From Salinibacterium xinjiangense (lineage in GTDB: Bacteria; Actinomycetota; Actinomycetes; Actinomycetales; Microbacteriaceae), in assembly GCF_014645015.1 (NCBI RefSeq), contig NZ_BMLC01000001.1, positions 558,001 through 622,000 of the forward strand: a DNA stretch of 64,000 bases. The letters are read 5' to 3'. Shown here piece after piece: positions 8,000 through 15,732 of this stretch. The notes below the pieces were generated by a model. It was not told the DNA's origin and did no database searches. It saw only the letters and a list, made by a program, of their open reading frames with translations. Position 1 is the first letter of the stretch; the number at the start of each line of letters is the position of its first letter. A program made the position numbers and the translations under genes.

Positions 8000-8730
8000 T
8001 GCGACACGTGTTCGAGACGATGGGCACCGTCGCCTCGATCGAACTGCCGGAAACCGTCACCACCGAACTCGACACCGTGCGCGAGATCTTCACCGCAGCC
8101 GACCAACGATTCAGCCTCTACGCGCCGGAGTCCGAACTCAGTCGCATCGCCAGCGGCACCCTCACGCTGGCGAGGGCGAGCAGCGCCGTGCGCGAAAGTT
8201 ACGAGCGGAGCATCCAGTGGCGCATCCACACTTCTGGCCTGTTCTCCCCGAACCGGCCAGACGGCGTCATCGACCTCAACGGCATCGTGAAAGCCGAAGC
8301 CATCGAGAGGGCGGGGGCGCATCTCGACAGCGTCGGGTGTCCGTCCTGGACGATCAACGTCGGTGGTGACATCCTCGTCCGCACCGATCGCGCCCCATGG
8401 GTCACCGGGATAGCCGACCCGTCCGATGATCGATCGCTCATCTGCTCGGTCGTGCTAGCCGGATCTCGGCGAGCCGTCGCCACCTCCGGATCGGCACAGC
8501 GTGGTGACCACATCTGGCGTGGTTGCGAGCTCGGCCCTACCCATTTTGTGCAGGTGAGTGTGATCGCTGACGACATCGTGACAGCCGACGTGCTCGCCAC
8601 CGCCATCGTTGCTGGCGGCCAGGAAGCCCTCGACGACGTGACAGGCCGGTGGCCCATCGACGTGCTCGCCATCGACCGAGGCGGGGCGCTCATGGCGACT
8701 CCGGGGTTCCGTGAGGCGATAGCCGCCTGA
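7999..8730 (+). CDS. apbE: FAD:protein FMN transferase (ApbE family), short form
   Basis: A 243-residue ApbE-family enzyme, which moves FMN from FAD onto a threonine of an FMN_bind protein. Family marks are the start HVFETMGTVASIEL, the segment DLNGIVKAEAIERA (usual form DLGGIAKGYAVD), INVGGDILV, VATSGSAQRG and the Mg2+-site region VTADVLATAIVAGG. It lacks the signal peptide or lipobox common in secreted ApbE, and the usual HIIDPRTG motif is altered to HIWRGCELGP. The start overlaps its presumed substrate's stop by one base. The enzyme is smaller than many homologues (about 300-350 residues) but looks complete. Confidence 0.88.
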   Translation: MRHVFETMGTVASIELPETVTTELDTVREIFTAADQRFSLYAPESELSRIASGTLTLARASSAVRESYERSIQWRIHTSGLFSPNRPDGVIDLNGIVKAEAIERAGAHLDSVGCPSWTINVGGDILVRTDRAPWVTGIADPSDDRSLICSVVLAGSRRAVATSGSAQRGDHIWRGCELGPTHFVQVSVIADDIVTADVLATAIVAGGQEALDDVTGRWPIDVLAIDRGGALMATPGFREAIAA

Positions 8731-8770
8731 GGCACTTTCCCACCGCGGGATCCGGGAGTAACATCCGCGT

Positions 8771-9112
8771 ATGGATGACATGGATCCCACTATCTCCAAC
8801 CCCGAGTTCTACAGAACCCTGTGGGAGAACGATGATGTTCGCGTGCTGGAGTACCTCGACGCGCCGGGTGACGAGACCACCGCCCACAGGCATCCGAACT
8901 CGGTGATGATCACCCTCACCGATTTCGATCGACAGCTGTCGATCGGGGGAACCACTCGCGATGTGACCCTCGCTGCGGGTGCAGCCGTCTGGTTGCCCAC
9001 GCAGACCCACAGCGGTAGGAATACCGGCGCCACGGCGACCCACACGATCCTCATCGAGCTGAAGAACAGCACAGGGACGGGAGAACCGGGAGTGCTCGGG
9101 CCTGCTACTTAG
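8771..9112 (+). CDS. Cupin-domain protein
   Basis: A small 113-residue beta-barrel protein with cupin motif features: TTAHRHPNSVMITLTD (His-rich metal-site strand) and later AAVWLPTQTHSG. It resembles stand-alone cupins of unknown substrate. A TAACAT -10-like box (8759-8764) ends six bases before the ATG with no Shine-Dalgarno sequence, supporting the start at 8771 and a leaderless transcript separate from the upstream flavin genes. Its 3' end overlaps the convergent aquaporin gene by eight bases. Its exact role is unknown. Confidence 0.75.
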   Translation: MDDMDPTISNPEFYRTLWENDDVRVLEYLDAPGDETTAHRHPNSVMITLTDFDRQLSIGGTTRDVTLAAGAAVWLPTQTHSGRNTGATATHTILIELKNSTGTGEPGVLGPAT

Positions 9113-9791
9113 CGTTGGGGATGATCCGACGATCCGGATAGAACCACCGCACCAGCGCGAATCCGAGGGCGCCACCGATCAGCTGTGCCGCGACAAATCC
9201 CGGTGCCGAGGATGGCGCGATTCCCGCGAACGTGTCACTGAACATGCGACCGATGGTGATGGCGGGGTTGGCGAAGCTCGTCGAACTCGTGAAGAAGTAG
9301 GCGGTTCCGATGTAAGCGCCGACTGCCGCCGCGGTGAGCCCCGACCTGCCGGTGCGCGCGAGCACGAAGATCACCATGATCAACCCCGCCGTGGCGACGA
9401 TCTCCGACAGGAAGTGTGGTGGGGTGAGCCGCTCGGTGCTGCTGACGCTGACCGCAGCGTCGCCGAACAGGACGTTCGCGAGTATCGCACCGAGGATGCA
9501 TCCGATCACCTGCGCTGGAATGTAGAACGCGGTGTCGCGCCACGACCGCAGCCCGCTGCCCGACTCGACGAGAGACACAACGGGATTGAAGTGGGCGCCA
9601 CTGAGGGGTGCGAACAGCATGATGAGCACGGAAAGACCGAGCGCCGTCGCCACGGCGTTCTCCAGCAGTTGCAGCCCGGCGTCGGTCGGCGATAGCCGCT
9701 GGGCAGCTATTCCGGAGCCGACGACTATCGCTGCGAGCGCCGCGCTGCCGACAAGCTCGGCCGTAACGCGGCGGAGGAGCGCTGTTTTCAC
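9105..9791 (-). CDS. Aquaporin-family (MIP) channel, possibly metalloid
   Basis: A 228-residue six-helix channel protein of the MIP family with the two half-helix motifs in variant form: HFNPVVS (NPV in place of NPA, near residue 70) and FANPAIT (near 185). The GTG start at 9791 overlaps the stop of an ArsR gene by four bases (GTGA). MIP channels in ars operons (AqpS type) pass arsenite or methylated arsenite; the pairing with a CVCDL-type ArsR supports that reading. No arsenate reductase or arsenite pump is seen nearby, so the pair alone would act by facilitated diffusion. Confidence 0.85.
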   Translation of the reverse strand: MKTALLRRVTAELVGSAALAAIVVGSGIAAQRLSPTDAGLQLLENAVATALGLSVLIMLFAPLSGAHFNPVVSLVESGSGLRSWRDTAFYIPAQVIGCILGAILANVLFGDAAVSVSSTERLTPPHFLSEIVATAGLIMVIFVLARTGRSGLTAAAVGAYIGTAYFFTSSTSFANPAITIGRMFSDTFAGIAPSSAPGFVAAQLIGGALGFALVRWFYPDRRIIPNAK

Positions 9792-10138
9792 GGGGATGCG
9801 ACAAGCCGCGAGATCGAGGCGAGTGCTCCGGGGATCAGGGTGAAATACGCCCAGGTGCCTCGTTTCGATCGCGTCAGGAACCCTGCATCCGTGAGCACCT
9901 TCAAGTGATGCGAGACGGTGGGCTGACCGATATCCAGCGGTTCGGTGAGGTCGCAAACGCAGGCCTCCTGGCCTTCGGATGCCGCGATGATCGACAACAG
10001 TCGCAGTCGCGCGGGGTCTGCGATCGCCTTGAGGGATCGCGCGAGATCGTCAGCTTGCGACTGGGTCATCGCGTCGCGAGTCAGCGGGGCACGGCATGCT
10101 CCCACGTCGACCACAGGCAGGAGGGTTCGCGCACTCAT
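9788..10138 (-). CDS. arsR: ArsR-family metalloid-responsive repressor
   Basis: A 116-residue winged-helix repressor with the arsenite-sensing motif EACVCDLTEPLDI and the DNA-recognition helix GQPTVSHHLKVLTDAGF. A further cysteine near residue 14 (GACRAP) could add a third thiolate ligand. The ATG at 10138 is preferred to an upstream ATG at 10165, because TACAGT (10149-10144 on the reverse strand) lies six bases before it as a -10 box, giving a leaderless mRNA. The coupled downstream gene is the aquaporin. Clear operator repeats lie just upstream. Confidence 0.9.
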   Translation of the reverse strand: MSARTLLPVVDVGACRAPLTRDAMTQSQADDLARSLKAIADPARLRLLSIIAASEGQEACVCDLTEPLDIGQPTVSHHLKVLTDAGFLTRSKRGTWAYFTLIPGALASISRLVASP

Positions 10139-10154
10139 CCTGAGACTGTAGCAA

Positions 10155-10178
10155 ATATTGACCATCGTCGATATTGAC
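10155..10178. promoter_or_regulatory. Direct repeats ATATTGAC, ArsR operator candidate
   Basis: Two exact copies of ATATTGAC start at 10155 and 10171, 16 bp apart, between the arsR -10 box and the larger inverted repeat. ArsR/SmtB repressors bind AT-rich repeats over their own promoters, so this is a plausible half of the operator region. Confidence 0.5.
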
Positions 10179-10190
10179 AGCCGTATTCAT

Positions 10191-10212
10191 AACATCGATA
10201 CCGATCGATGTT
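10191..10212. promoter_or_regulatory. Perfect 9-bp inverted repeat upstream of arsR
   Basis: AACATCGAT and ATCGATGTT are exact reverse complements separated by four bases (ACCG). The 22-bp dyad sits about 55 bp upstream of the arsR start and has the size of a dimeric repressor operator. It may also act on the rightward transcript. Confidence 0.55.
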
Positions 10213-10370
10213 CCCGAAGGGACACCTCCTGACTTTCAACGACGTCAGCTCTCCCGCCCTGCGCGATCAACGACTCGGCCGACGCCGGGGCGGCCTGCTG
10301 CTCCTGGTCCAACCGTGGCATTGGGTTCACGGTAGCGTCGGAATCACGACGCGAGGACGGGAAGCGCTGC

Positions 10371-10562
10371 ATGACCTACGACATGACTTACGACAAGTTC
10401 GACGACGAAAAGCGACACGACCGGCTCATCCTGGCAGCGAAGTCGAGCGGATCCGACGCGGCGCCGCGCATCACCACCGAGCAGAAAACGGATGGTGTCA
10501 GCCGCATCGATGCAGCTGACACTGCGGCAGTGCGCCCGGAGAATCCCGATAAGCAGCACTGA
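10371..10562 (+). CDS. Possible small hypothetical protein
   Basis: A 63-residue hydrophilic open frame beginning MTYDMTYDKFDDEKRHDRL, 17 bp upstream of glycerate kinase and in the same direction. It has no recognised domain, no membrane segment and no clear Shine-Dalgarno sequence. It could be a real small protein encoded with the kinase, or simply a chance frame in a gap. I do not recognise it. Confidence 0.25.
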   Translation: MTYDMTYDKFDDEKRHDRLILAAKSSGSDAAPRITTEQKTDGVSRIDAADTAAVRPENPDKQH

Positions 10563-10579
10563 ACAGGGAGAACTGAATC

Positions 10580-11710
10580 ATGGATCTCACCGTCGTCATC
10601 GCTCCGGACTCCTTCAAGGGCTCCCTGCCAGCCGTCGCAGTGGCCGAGGCGATAGCCAAGGGCTGGCGAGCGGAGCGACCGCGCGACACTCTCGTGCTCT
10701 TCCCGCAGGCCGATGGCGGCGAAGGGACGCTCGACGCGATCGAGGCGAGCAGTCCCCTCGCCGTGCGGCATGCTGTCGTCGATGTCACCGGACCGGACGG
10801 CAGGCCAACGCCCGGCGAATGGCTCGAGCTCCCCGGTGGTATCGCCGTGGTTGAGCTCGCCCAGTCGAGTGGACTGCCGCTGATGGCCGCCCCGGATGCG
10901 CTGGGCGCCACCACCCGCGGGCTCGGCGAGGTCATCCGGGCGGCGCTCGGCGCTGGCGCGACAGCGCTCGTAATCGGCCTCGGCGGTTCGGCATCGACGG
11001 ATGCGGCATCCGGCGCCCTCATGGCTCTCGGCCTGCGACTGCTCGACGGACGCGGCCAGCCGATCACCGACGGCGGCGGCGCACTCGCCACGATCGCCGG
11101 TATCGACCGGATGGGGCTTGTCCACCCCAGTGCAGTCACACTGCTCACGGATGTGGATGCACCCCTGCTCGGCAGGCTCGGCGCCGCCGCGGTCTTCGGG
11201 CCGCAGAAGGGAGCGACCCCGGCGCAGGTCGTCGAACTCGACGCGGCCCTGGCCCACTTCGCCGCCATGTTCGGCGGCGATCCGGATGCCCCGGGCGCCG
11301 GAGCAGCCGGCGGTGCCGGGTGGGGCTTTGCCACAGCCTGGGGCGCCACGATCGTCCCGGGCGCGGACTACGTGGCCGAGCTCGGCGGAGTGGGCGCGGT
11401 CATCCAGGCTGCAGACCTGCTTCTCACCGGGGAGGGTCGCTTCGACGCGCAATCGCTCGGGGGCAAAGTCGTGGGGCAGCTGATCCGCAGGGCTGTGCCG
11501 TGCGGTGTCCGGGTCGGGGTCATTGCAGGCCAGGTGGACATAGACATAGACATCGGGACCGGCACGGGCACGGGCACCGACACCGACATCGATGTGTGGA
11601 CGACATCGCTCACCGAGCTGGCCGGTTCGATCGAGGCAGCCATGAAAGAACCCGCCCGCTGGCTGCGGATCGCGGGAGCGCAGGCCGCCCGCGAACTAGT
11701 CGGCGTGTGA
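10580..11710 (+). CDS. Glycerate kinase (GlxK/GarK type)
   Basis: A 376-residue type II glycerate kinase. It shows the family N-terminus VIAPDSFKGSLPAVAVAEAI, the segment PQADGGEGTLDAI, GLGGSASTDAASGAL and the C-terminal TGEGRFDAQSLGGKVV. It phosphorylates D-glycerate (to 2-phosphoglycerate in this family), feeding glyoxylate or glycerate carbon into glycolysis. GGGAG lies about ten bases before the ATG. Between residues about 318 and 336 an in-frame string of alternating Asp-Ile/Gly-Thr/Asp-Thr dipeptides interrupts an otherwise normal C-terminus; it is encoded by hexanucleotide repeats and looks like a recent expansion. The 3' end overlaps the convergent regulator by 15 bp. Confidence 0.92.
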   Translation: MDLTVVIAPDSFKGSLPAVAVAEAIAKGWRAERPRDTLVLFPQADGGEGTLDAIEASSPLAVRHAVVDVTGPDGRPTPGEWLELPGGIAVVELAQSSGLPLMAAPDALGATTRGLGEVIRAALGAGATALVIGLGGSASTDAASGALMALGLRLLDGRGQPITDGGGALATIAGIDRMGLVHPSAVTLLTDVDAPLLGRLGAAAVFGPQKGATPAQVVELDAALAHFAAMFGGDPDAPGAGAAGGAGWGFATAWGATIVPGADYVAELGGVGAVIQAADLLLTGEGRFDAQSLGGKVVGQLIRRAVPCGVRVGVIAGQVDIDIDIGTGTGTGTDTDIDVWTTSLTELAGSIEAAMKEPARWLRIAGAQAARELVGV

Positions 11711-13123
11711 CTCGAGAAACTCGTAGAGCTCGCGGTCGTCCACTCCGGGAAATGTCCCCGCTGGCAGAGGCGACAACGTATGCGCATGGAGTTTGGCGCT
11801 CGACCACGCCTTGCCCGACCAGCGGTTGGTGAGCCGGGAATCCGGACGCCGGCAGCAGCTCTCGTCGGGGCAGGTCGAGGTCATCCGGTTGGTCGTCTCG
11901 CGACCGCGGAACCACTTCGAATGCGCGAACGGCACGCCGATCGAAATGGAGAACTCCCCGGAATCGGTGGTGCCGGTCTGTGTCGACTCGAAGAACGTGC
12001 CCTCCGGCGTGTCGGTGTACTGGTAGAACTCGGTCGTGCGATTCGTGCGTGTGAACGCGGTGCGGGCACTCCAGTTGCGACACACGAACTGGCCTTCGGT
12101 TGAGCCCGTGACGTCCACCGGCAGCCGCAGCGAATCGTTTTCGTAGGCTTTGGCGACCGCGCCATCATCACCGACCCGCAGGAAATGCACCTCGAGGTCG
12201 AGGTGCTTCGTTGCCAGGTTGGTGAAGCGCAACGCCGCCGCCTCGTGCGTGACACCGAAGGCATCGCGGAAATCTTCTACAGCGATATTGCGATCGGCTT
12301 TGGCCTCGCTGAGAAACTCGACGGATTGCCTCCGTGGCATCAGGACTGCCGCAGCAAAGTAGTTGATCTCGAGACGCTGCAGCAGGAAGTCTGCATAGGT
12401 GCTGGGCGTTTCGTGCCCGAGCACGCGGTGCCCCATCGCCTGCAGCGCCATCCCACGCAGCCCGTGCCCGCCGGGTATCGATGCCGGAGGCAGGTAGATG
12501 CGACCGTTCGCGAGATCGGTTACCGATCGCGCCGAATGCGGAAGGTCATGCACGTGCACGAGCTCGAAACCGAGCATCTCGGCGATCCTGGTGACCGATC
12601 GATGGGTCAGCGCCCCTGTCGTGTGACCCACCTCAGAAAGCAGTTTCTCGCTGACATCCTCGATCGCGGGCAGGTAGTTATCGACCGTGCGCATGTGCTG
12701 CCGAAGCTCCGTATTGGCTCGCCGAGCCTCCTCGGGAGTGGCAATGGCTTCGCGAGCACGCCGTGCGAGCTCCCGATGAAGCCCGACCAGCGCCTCGAGA
12801 GTCTCGTCGCTCGTCCCCTTGCTCGGGCGAATGCCCGGCAGCCCGAGCGACGCGTATACGCTGCCGTGTTGCGCTCGTTCGAGCTCGATCTCGAGGGCCG
12901 CACGTTTGCTCGGCGGCGCCTGGTCCAGGAGATCAGCGAGTTCCACGCCGACGACCGAGGCAATGGACGAGAGAAGCGTGAGTCGCGGCTCGCGACGACC
13001 ATTCTCCATGAGCGACAGCTGGCTGCCGGCAATGCCCACCTTCTCCCCGAGCTGGTCGAGGGTCATCCGAGAATTCGTGCGGAAATATCGGATGCGCTGG
13101 CCGAGGGTCACAAGATCATTCAC
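11696..13123 (-). CDS. ScfR/RamB-type regulator of acetate-propionate metabolism
   Basis: A 475-residue regulator with three parts: an XRE-type helix-turn-helix (about 8-65, MTLDQLGEKVGIAGSQLSLMENGRREP), a middle IrrE/ImmA-like (M78) region with MGHRVLGHE, and a C-terminal DUF2083 domain. This last part holds cysteines at about 418, 423 and 424 plus one in FVCRNW. In mycobacterial PrpR this domain binds acyl-CoA or an Fe-S cluster. RamB and PrpR control acetate, propionate and glyoxylate genes. The gene is divergent from pckG across a 112-bp region with strong dyads, so it probably controls gluconeogenic entry as well as itself. Confidence 0.88.
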   Translation of the reverse strand: MNDLVTLGQRIRYFRTNSRMTLDQLGEKVGIAGSQLSLMENGRREPRLTLLSSIASVVGVELADLLDQAPPSKRAALEIELERAQHGSVYASLGLPGIRPSKGTSDETLEALVGLHRELARRAREAIATPEEARRANTELRQHMRTVDNYLPAIEDVSEKLLSEVGHTTGALTHRSVTRIAEMLGFELVHVHDLPHSARSVTDLANGRIYLPPASIPGGHGLRGMALQAMGHRVLGHETPSTYADFLLQRLEINYFAAAVLMPRRQSVEFLSEAKADRNIAVEDFRDAFGVTHEAAALRFTNLATKHLDLEVHFLRVGDDGAVAKAYENDSLRLPVDVTGSTEGQFVCRNWSARTAFTRTNRTTEFYQYTDTPEGTFFESTQTGTTDSGEFSISIGVPFAHSKWFRGRETTNRMTSTCPDESCCRRPDSRLTNRWSGKAWSSAKLHAHTLSPLPAGTFPGVDDRELYEFLESHAD

Positions 13124-13132
13124 ACAATCACC

Positions 13133-13157
13133 TTAGCGAAAGAATTGCTAATCTTTC
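13133..13157. promoter_or_regulatory. Overlapping dyads, probable ScfR operator
   Basis: Two interleaved inverted repeats lie ten bases upstream of the regulator start: TTAGC (13133-13137) with GCTAA (13147-13151), and GAAAGA (13138-13143) with TCTTTC (13152-13157). The AT-rich arms resemble known RamB-type sites in general character only. The position fits autoregulation and control of the divergent pckG. Confidence 0.5.
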
Positions 13158-13235
13158 ACACAAATTTTGGCATCAAGGCCCAAAGAGTTGGTTCATAGTT
13201 GAAGAACACCACATTATTTAGCGGAAAGGCACACC

Positions 13236-15062
13236 ATGAGCGTCGCCGAAATGGTCACCACCGAATCCACCGCCCCCGTTGGTGCTCCCGAGTCCGTTGT
13301 CGGCTGGGTCGCCAGCATCGCCGCACTCACCACGCCCGACCACATCGTCTGGTGCGACGGATCCAACGCCGAATTCGACGCTCTCACCCGCGCCATGGTC
13401 GCCACCGGCACCCTCACTAGGCTCAACGCCGAACACCGCCCGTACAGCTTCCTGGCCCGCAGCGACCCGCAGGATGTCGCTAGGGTCGAGTCACGCACGT
13501 TCATCTGCTCCGAAAGCCCGGAAGATACGGGACCCACGAATAACTGGTGCGATCCGGCGGAGATGCGCGCCACCCTCAGACCGCTCTTCAGCGGCAGCAT
13601 GCGCGGCCGCACCATGTACGTGCTGCCGTTCTCGATGGGGCCGCTGCGTTCGCCACTGTCGCGCATGGGCGTGCAGGTCACCGACTCGCCCTATGTCGCC
13701 AGCAGCATGGGAATCATGACTCGAATGGGATCAGAGGCACTCTCGCTCATTGGAGACGCCACAGAATGGGTGCGCGCCATCCACAGCGTTGGAGCTCCGC
13801 TCGCACCGGGCCAGAGCGACGTGCCGTGGCCGTCGAACAAGGAGAAGTACATCTCTCACTTCCCTGAAACTCGTGAGATCTGGTCGTTCGGTTCGGCATA
13901 CGGCGGAAACGCACTCCTCGCGAAGAAGTCATTTGCTCTCAGAATCGCGTCGGTGATGGCGCGCGACGAGGGCTGGCTCGCCGAGCACATGCTCATCATC
14001 AAGGTCACCAATCCTCGCGGACGCGCGTTCCATGTCGCCGCCGCGTTCCCGAGCGCCTGCGGCAAGACCAACCTCGCCATGCTCCAGTCGACCATTCCCG
14101 GATGGACGATCGAGACCATCGGTGACGACATCGCCTGGCTCGGCCGAGGTACCGACGGTCGCCTGCGCGCGATCAACCCCGAAGCCGGTTTCTTCGGTGT
14201 TGCTCCCGGCACGGGCAGGAACAGCAATCCGACCGCGATGGACACCATCTGGGGCAACACCATCTTCACCAACGTCGCACTGCGCGACGACGGTGATGTG
14301 TGGTGGGAGGGCATGAGCGACATCGCCCCCGCTCATCTCATCGATTGGGAAGGCAATGACTGGACGCCGGATTCCGGCCGCCCGGCTGCACACCCCAACT
14401 CGAGATTCACCGTCGCTGCCCGGCAGTGCCCGAGCATCTCGAATGACTGGGAAGACCCCCAGGGCGTCGTCATCGACGCGATAATCTTCGGCGGTCGCCG
14501 CGCGACCAACGTGCCGCTAGTGGTGGAGGCACGGGATTGGGAGCATGGCGTCTACCTGGGCGCCACGATCTCATCCGAGCGGACGGCGGCCGCCGAAGGC
14601 ACCATCGGCGAACTGCGGCGCGACCCGTTCGCCATGATGCCGTTCGTCGGATACAACATGGCCGATCACTGGGCGCACTGGCTCAAGATCGGTGCCGGGC
14701 TGCGCAGCACCGGCAACGTCCCACGGATCTTCCAGGTGAACTGGTTCCGCAAGGGGGCGGACGGCTCCTTTTTGTGGCCCGGATTCGGTGAAAATTCGCG
14801 AGTGCTGGAATGGATCCTCGATCGCGTGGATGGCCAGGTCGCGGCGAAAGACAGCCCCATCGGCCTGCTTCCCACCGAGGGCGCACTCAACATCGACGGT
14901 CTCGATGTCACCAACAGCGACATGGCGGAACTTTTCGCGATCGACCAGGACCTGTGGCACGCCGAGGCGGATTCGACCGAGGAGTTCTTCGCAACCTTCG
15001 AGGGCCGCGTTCCCGCCGCCGTGGAGAGACAGCTTGCGATCCTGCGCGAAAAACTGGGCTGA
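13236..15062 (+). CDS. pckG: Phosphoenolpyruvate carboxykinase (GTP)
   Basis: A 608-residue enzyme that converts oxaloacetate and GTP to phosphoenolpyruvate, GDP and CO2, the first committed step of gluconeogenesis. Diagnostic pieces are NTNNWCDP-like [10 protein letters not shown], the signature [15 protein letters not shown] with the reactive cysteine in the P-loop, [10 protein letters not shown] and [16 protein letters not shown]. The length is normal for the GTP-dependent family. A Shine-Dalgarno-like GCGGAAAGG lies before the ATG. It is transcribed away from the ScfR regulator. Confidence 0.97.
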   Translation: MSVAEMVTTESTAPVGAPESVVGWVASIAALTTPDHIVWCDGSNAEFDALTRAMVATGTLTRLNAEHRPYSFLARSDPQDVARVESRTFICSESPEDTGPTNNWCDPAEMRATLRPLFSGSMRGRTMYVLPFSMGPLRSPLSRMGVQVTDSPYVASSMGIMTRMGSEALSLIGDATEWVRAIHSVGAPLAPGQSDVPWPSNKEKYISHFPETREIWSFGSAYGGNALLAKKSFALRIASVMARDEGWLAEHMLIIKVTNPRGRAFHVAAAFPSACGKTNLAMLQSTIPGWTIETIGDDIAWLGRGTDGRLRAINPEAGFFGVAPGTGRNSNPTAMDTIWGNTIFTNVALRDDGDVWWEGMSDIAPAHLIDWEGNDWTPDSGRPAAHPNSRFTVAARQCPSISNDWEDPQGVVIDAIIFGGRRATNVPLVVEARDWEHGVYLGATISSERTAAAEGTIGELRRDPFAMMPFVGYNMADHWAHWLKIGAGLRSTGNVPRIFQVNWFRKGADGSFLWPGFGENSRVLEWILDRVDGQVAAKDSPIGLLPTEGALNIDGLDVTNSDMAELFAIDQDLWHAEADSTEEFFATFEGRVPAAVERQLAILREKLG

Positions 15063-15099
15063 CCACAACGTTTTCCGCCGGTCGATCGTCTTAGTAGGT

Positions 15100-15732
15100 G
15101 TGACCACCACTACATTCGATTCGACTGCTCCTCTCGGGGCGGCATTCCCGGAGAGGCGAGACGTGGCAGCAGGATCCGTCGATGCTTCCGGTTGGGAAGC
15201 GGTCGTCACCAGGCTCGTGGCCCAGCGCGGCGACGCCCTGACCCGGTATGCGTACCTCGTCTCCGGCAGCCAGGATGACGCGTCAGACCTCGTGCAGGAT
15301 GCGCTGGTCAAGACGTTCGGTCGTCTTCGCAACGGTTTCACGATCGCGAGCGCCGAGGCGTACGTGCGCCGCGTCATCCTGAACACCTACCTCGACGGAG
15401 GACGCAGGCGAAGCCTCTGGCGCAGGACAGCGCACCTCCAGGTCGCACGTGACGTCGCCGACGCTACCGATGCGGCCACCGATGCGGCCGTCGACCTTCG
15501 TCACCAGCTCATGCGACTCACCCCGCGCGAGCGAGCCTGCGTGGTACTGCGGTATTACGAAGACCTCACCGTGGCCGCCATCGCCGACGAATTACAGATC
15601 AGCCAGGGGGCGGTGAAGCGCTACCTGAGCGATGGACTCGCGAAGATGGCCGTCTCCCTGACCAGCGAAACCGAGCGCTCCCTTCGGGACGAATCGAAGA
15701 CTATGACGACGGGGGCGCCCCATGCCCAGTGA
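15100..15732 (+). CDS. ECF-type RNA polymerase sigma factor
   Basis: About 210 residues. Region 2 (about 25-95) reads LTRYAYLVSGSQDDASDLVQDALVKTFGRL with VRRVILNTYLDGGRRR; region 4 (about 125-190) reads LRHQLMRLTPRERACVVLRYYEDLTVAAIADELQI then QGAVKRYLSDG. It directs polymerase to a specific promoter set, not identified here. The GTG at 15100, just after pckG, is my best start; a later GTG at 15163 is possible. It overlaps the next gene, a membrane protein, by 11 bp, an arrangement typical of sigma/anti-sigma pairs. Confidence 0.82.
   Translation: MTTTTFDSTAPLGAAFPERRDVAAGSVDASGWEAVVTRLVAQRGDALTRYAYLVSGSQDDASDLVQDALVKTFGRLRNGFTIASAEAYVRRVILNTYLDGGRRRSLWRRTAHLQVARDVADATDAATDAAVDLRHQLMRLTPRERACVVLRYYEDLTVAAIADELQISQGAVKRYLSDGLAKMAVSLTSETERSLRDESKTMTTGAPHAQ

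Larger units (their letters stand above)
10139..10579. other. Intergenic region between arsR and glycerate kinase
   Basis: This 441-bp gap holds the arsR promoter-operator on its left side and the ribosome-binding site of the glycerate kinase (GGGAG before 10580) on its right. One weak small open frame is listed separately at 10371-10562. I see nothing else that is convincing. Confidence 0.6.

Noticed and set aside
10187-10372. Reverse-strand small frame in the arsR-glycerate kinase gap
   Set aside because: It would run over the arsR operator dyad, has no ribosome-binding site or domain, and fits a chance frame.
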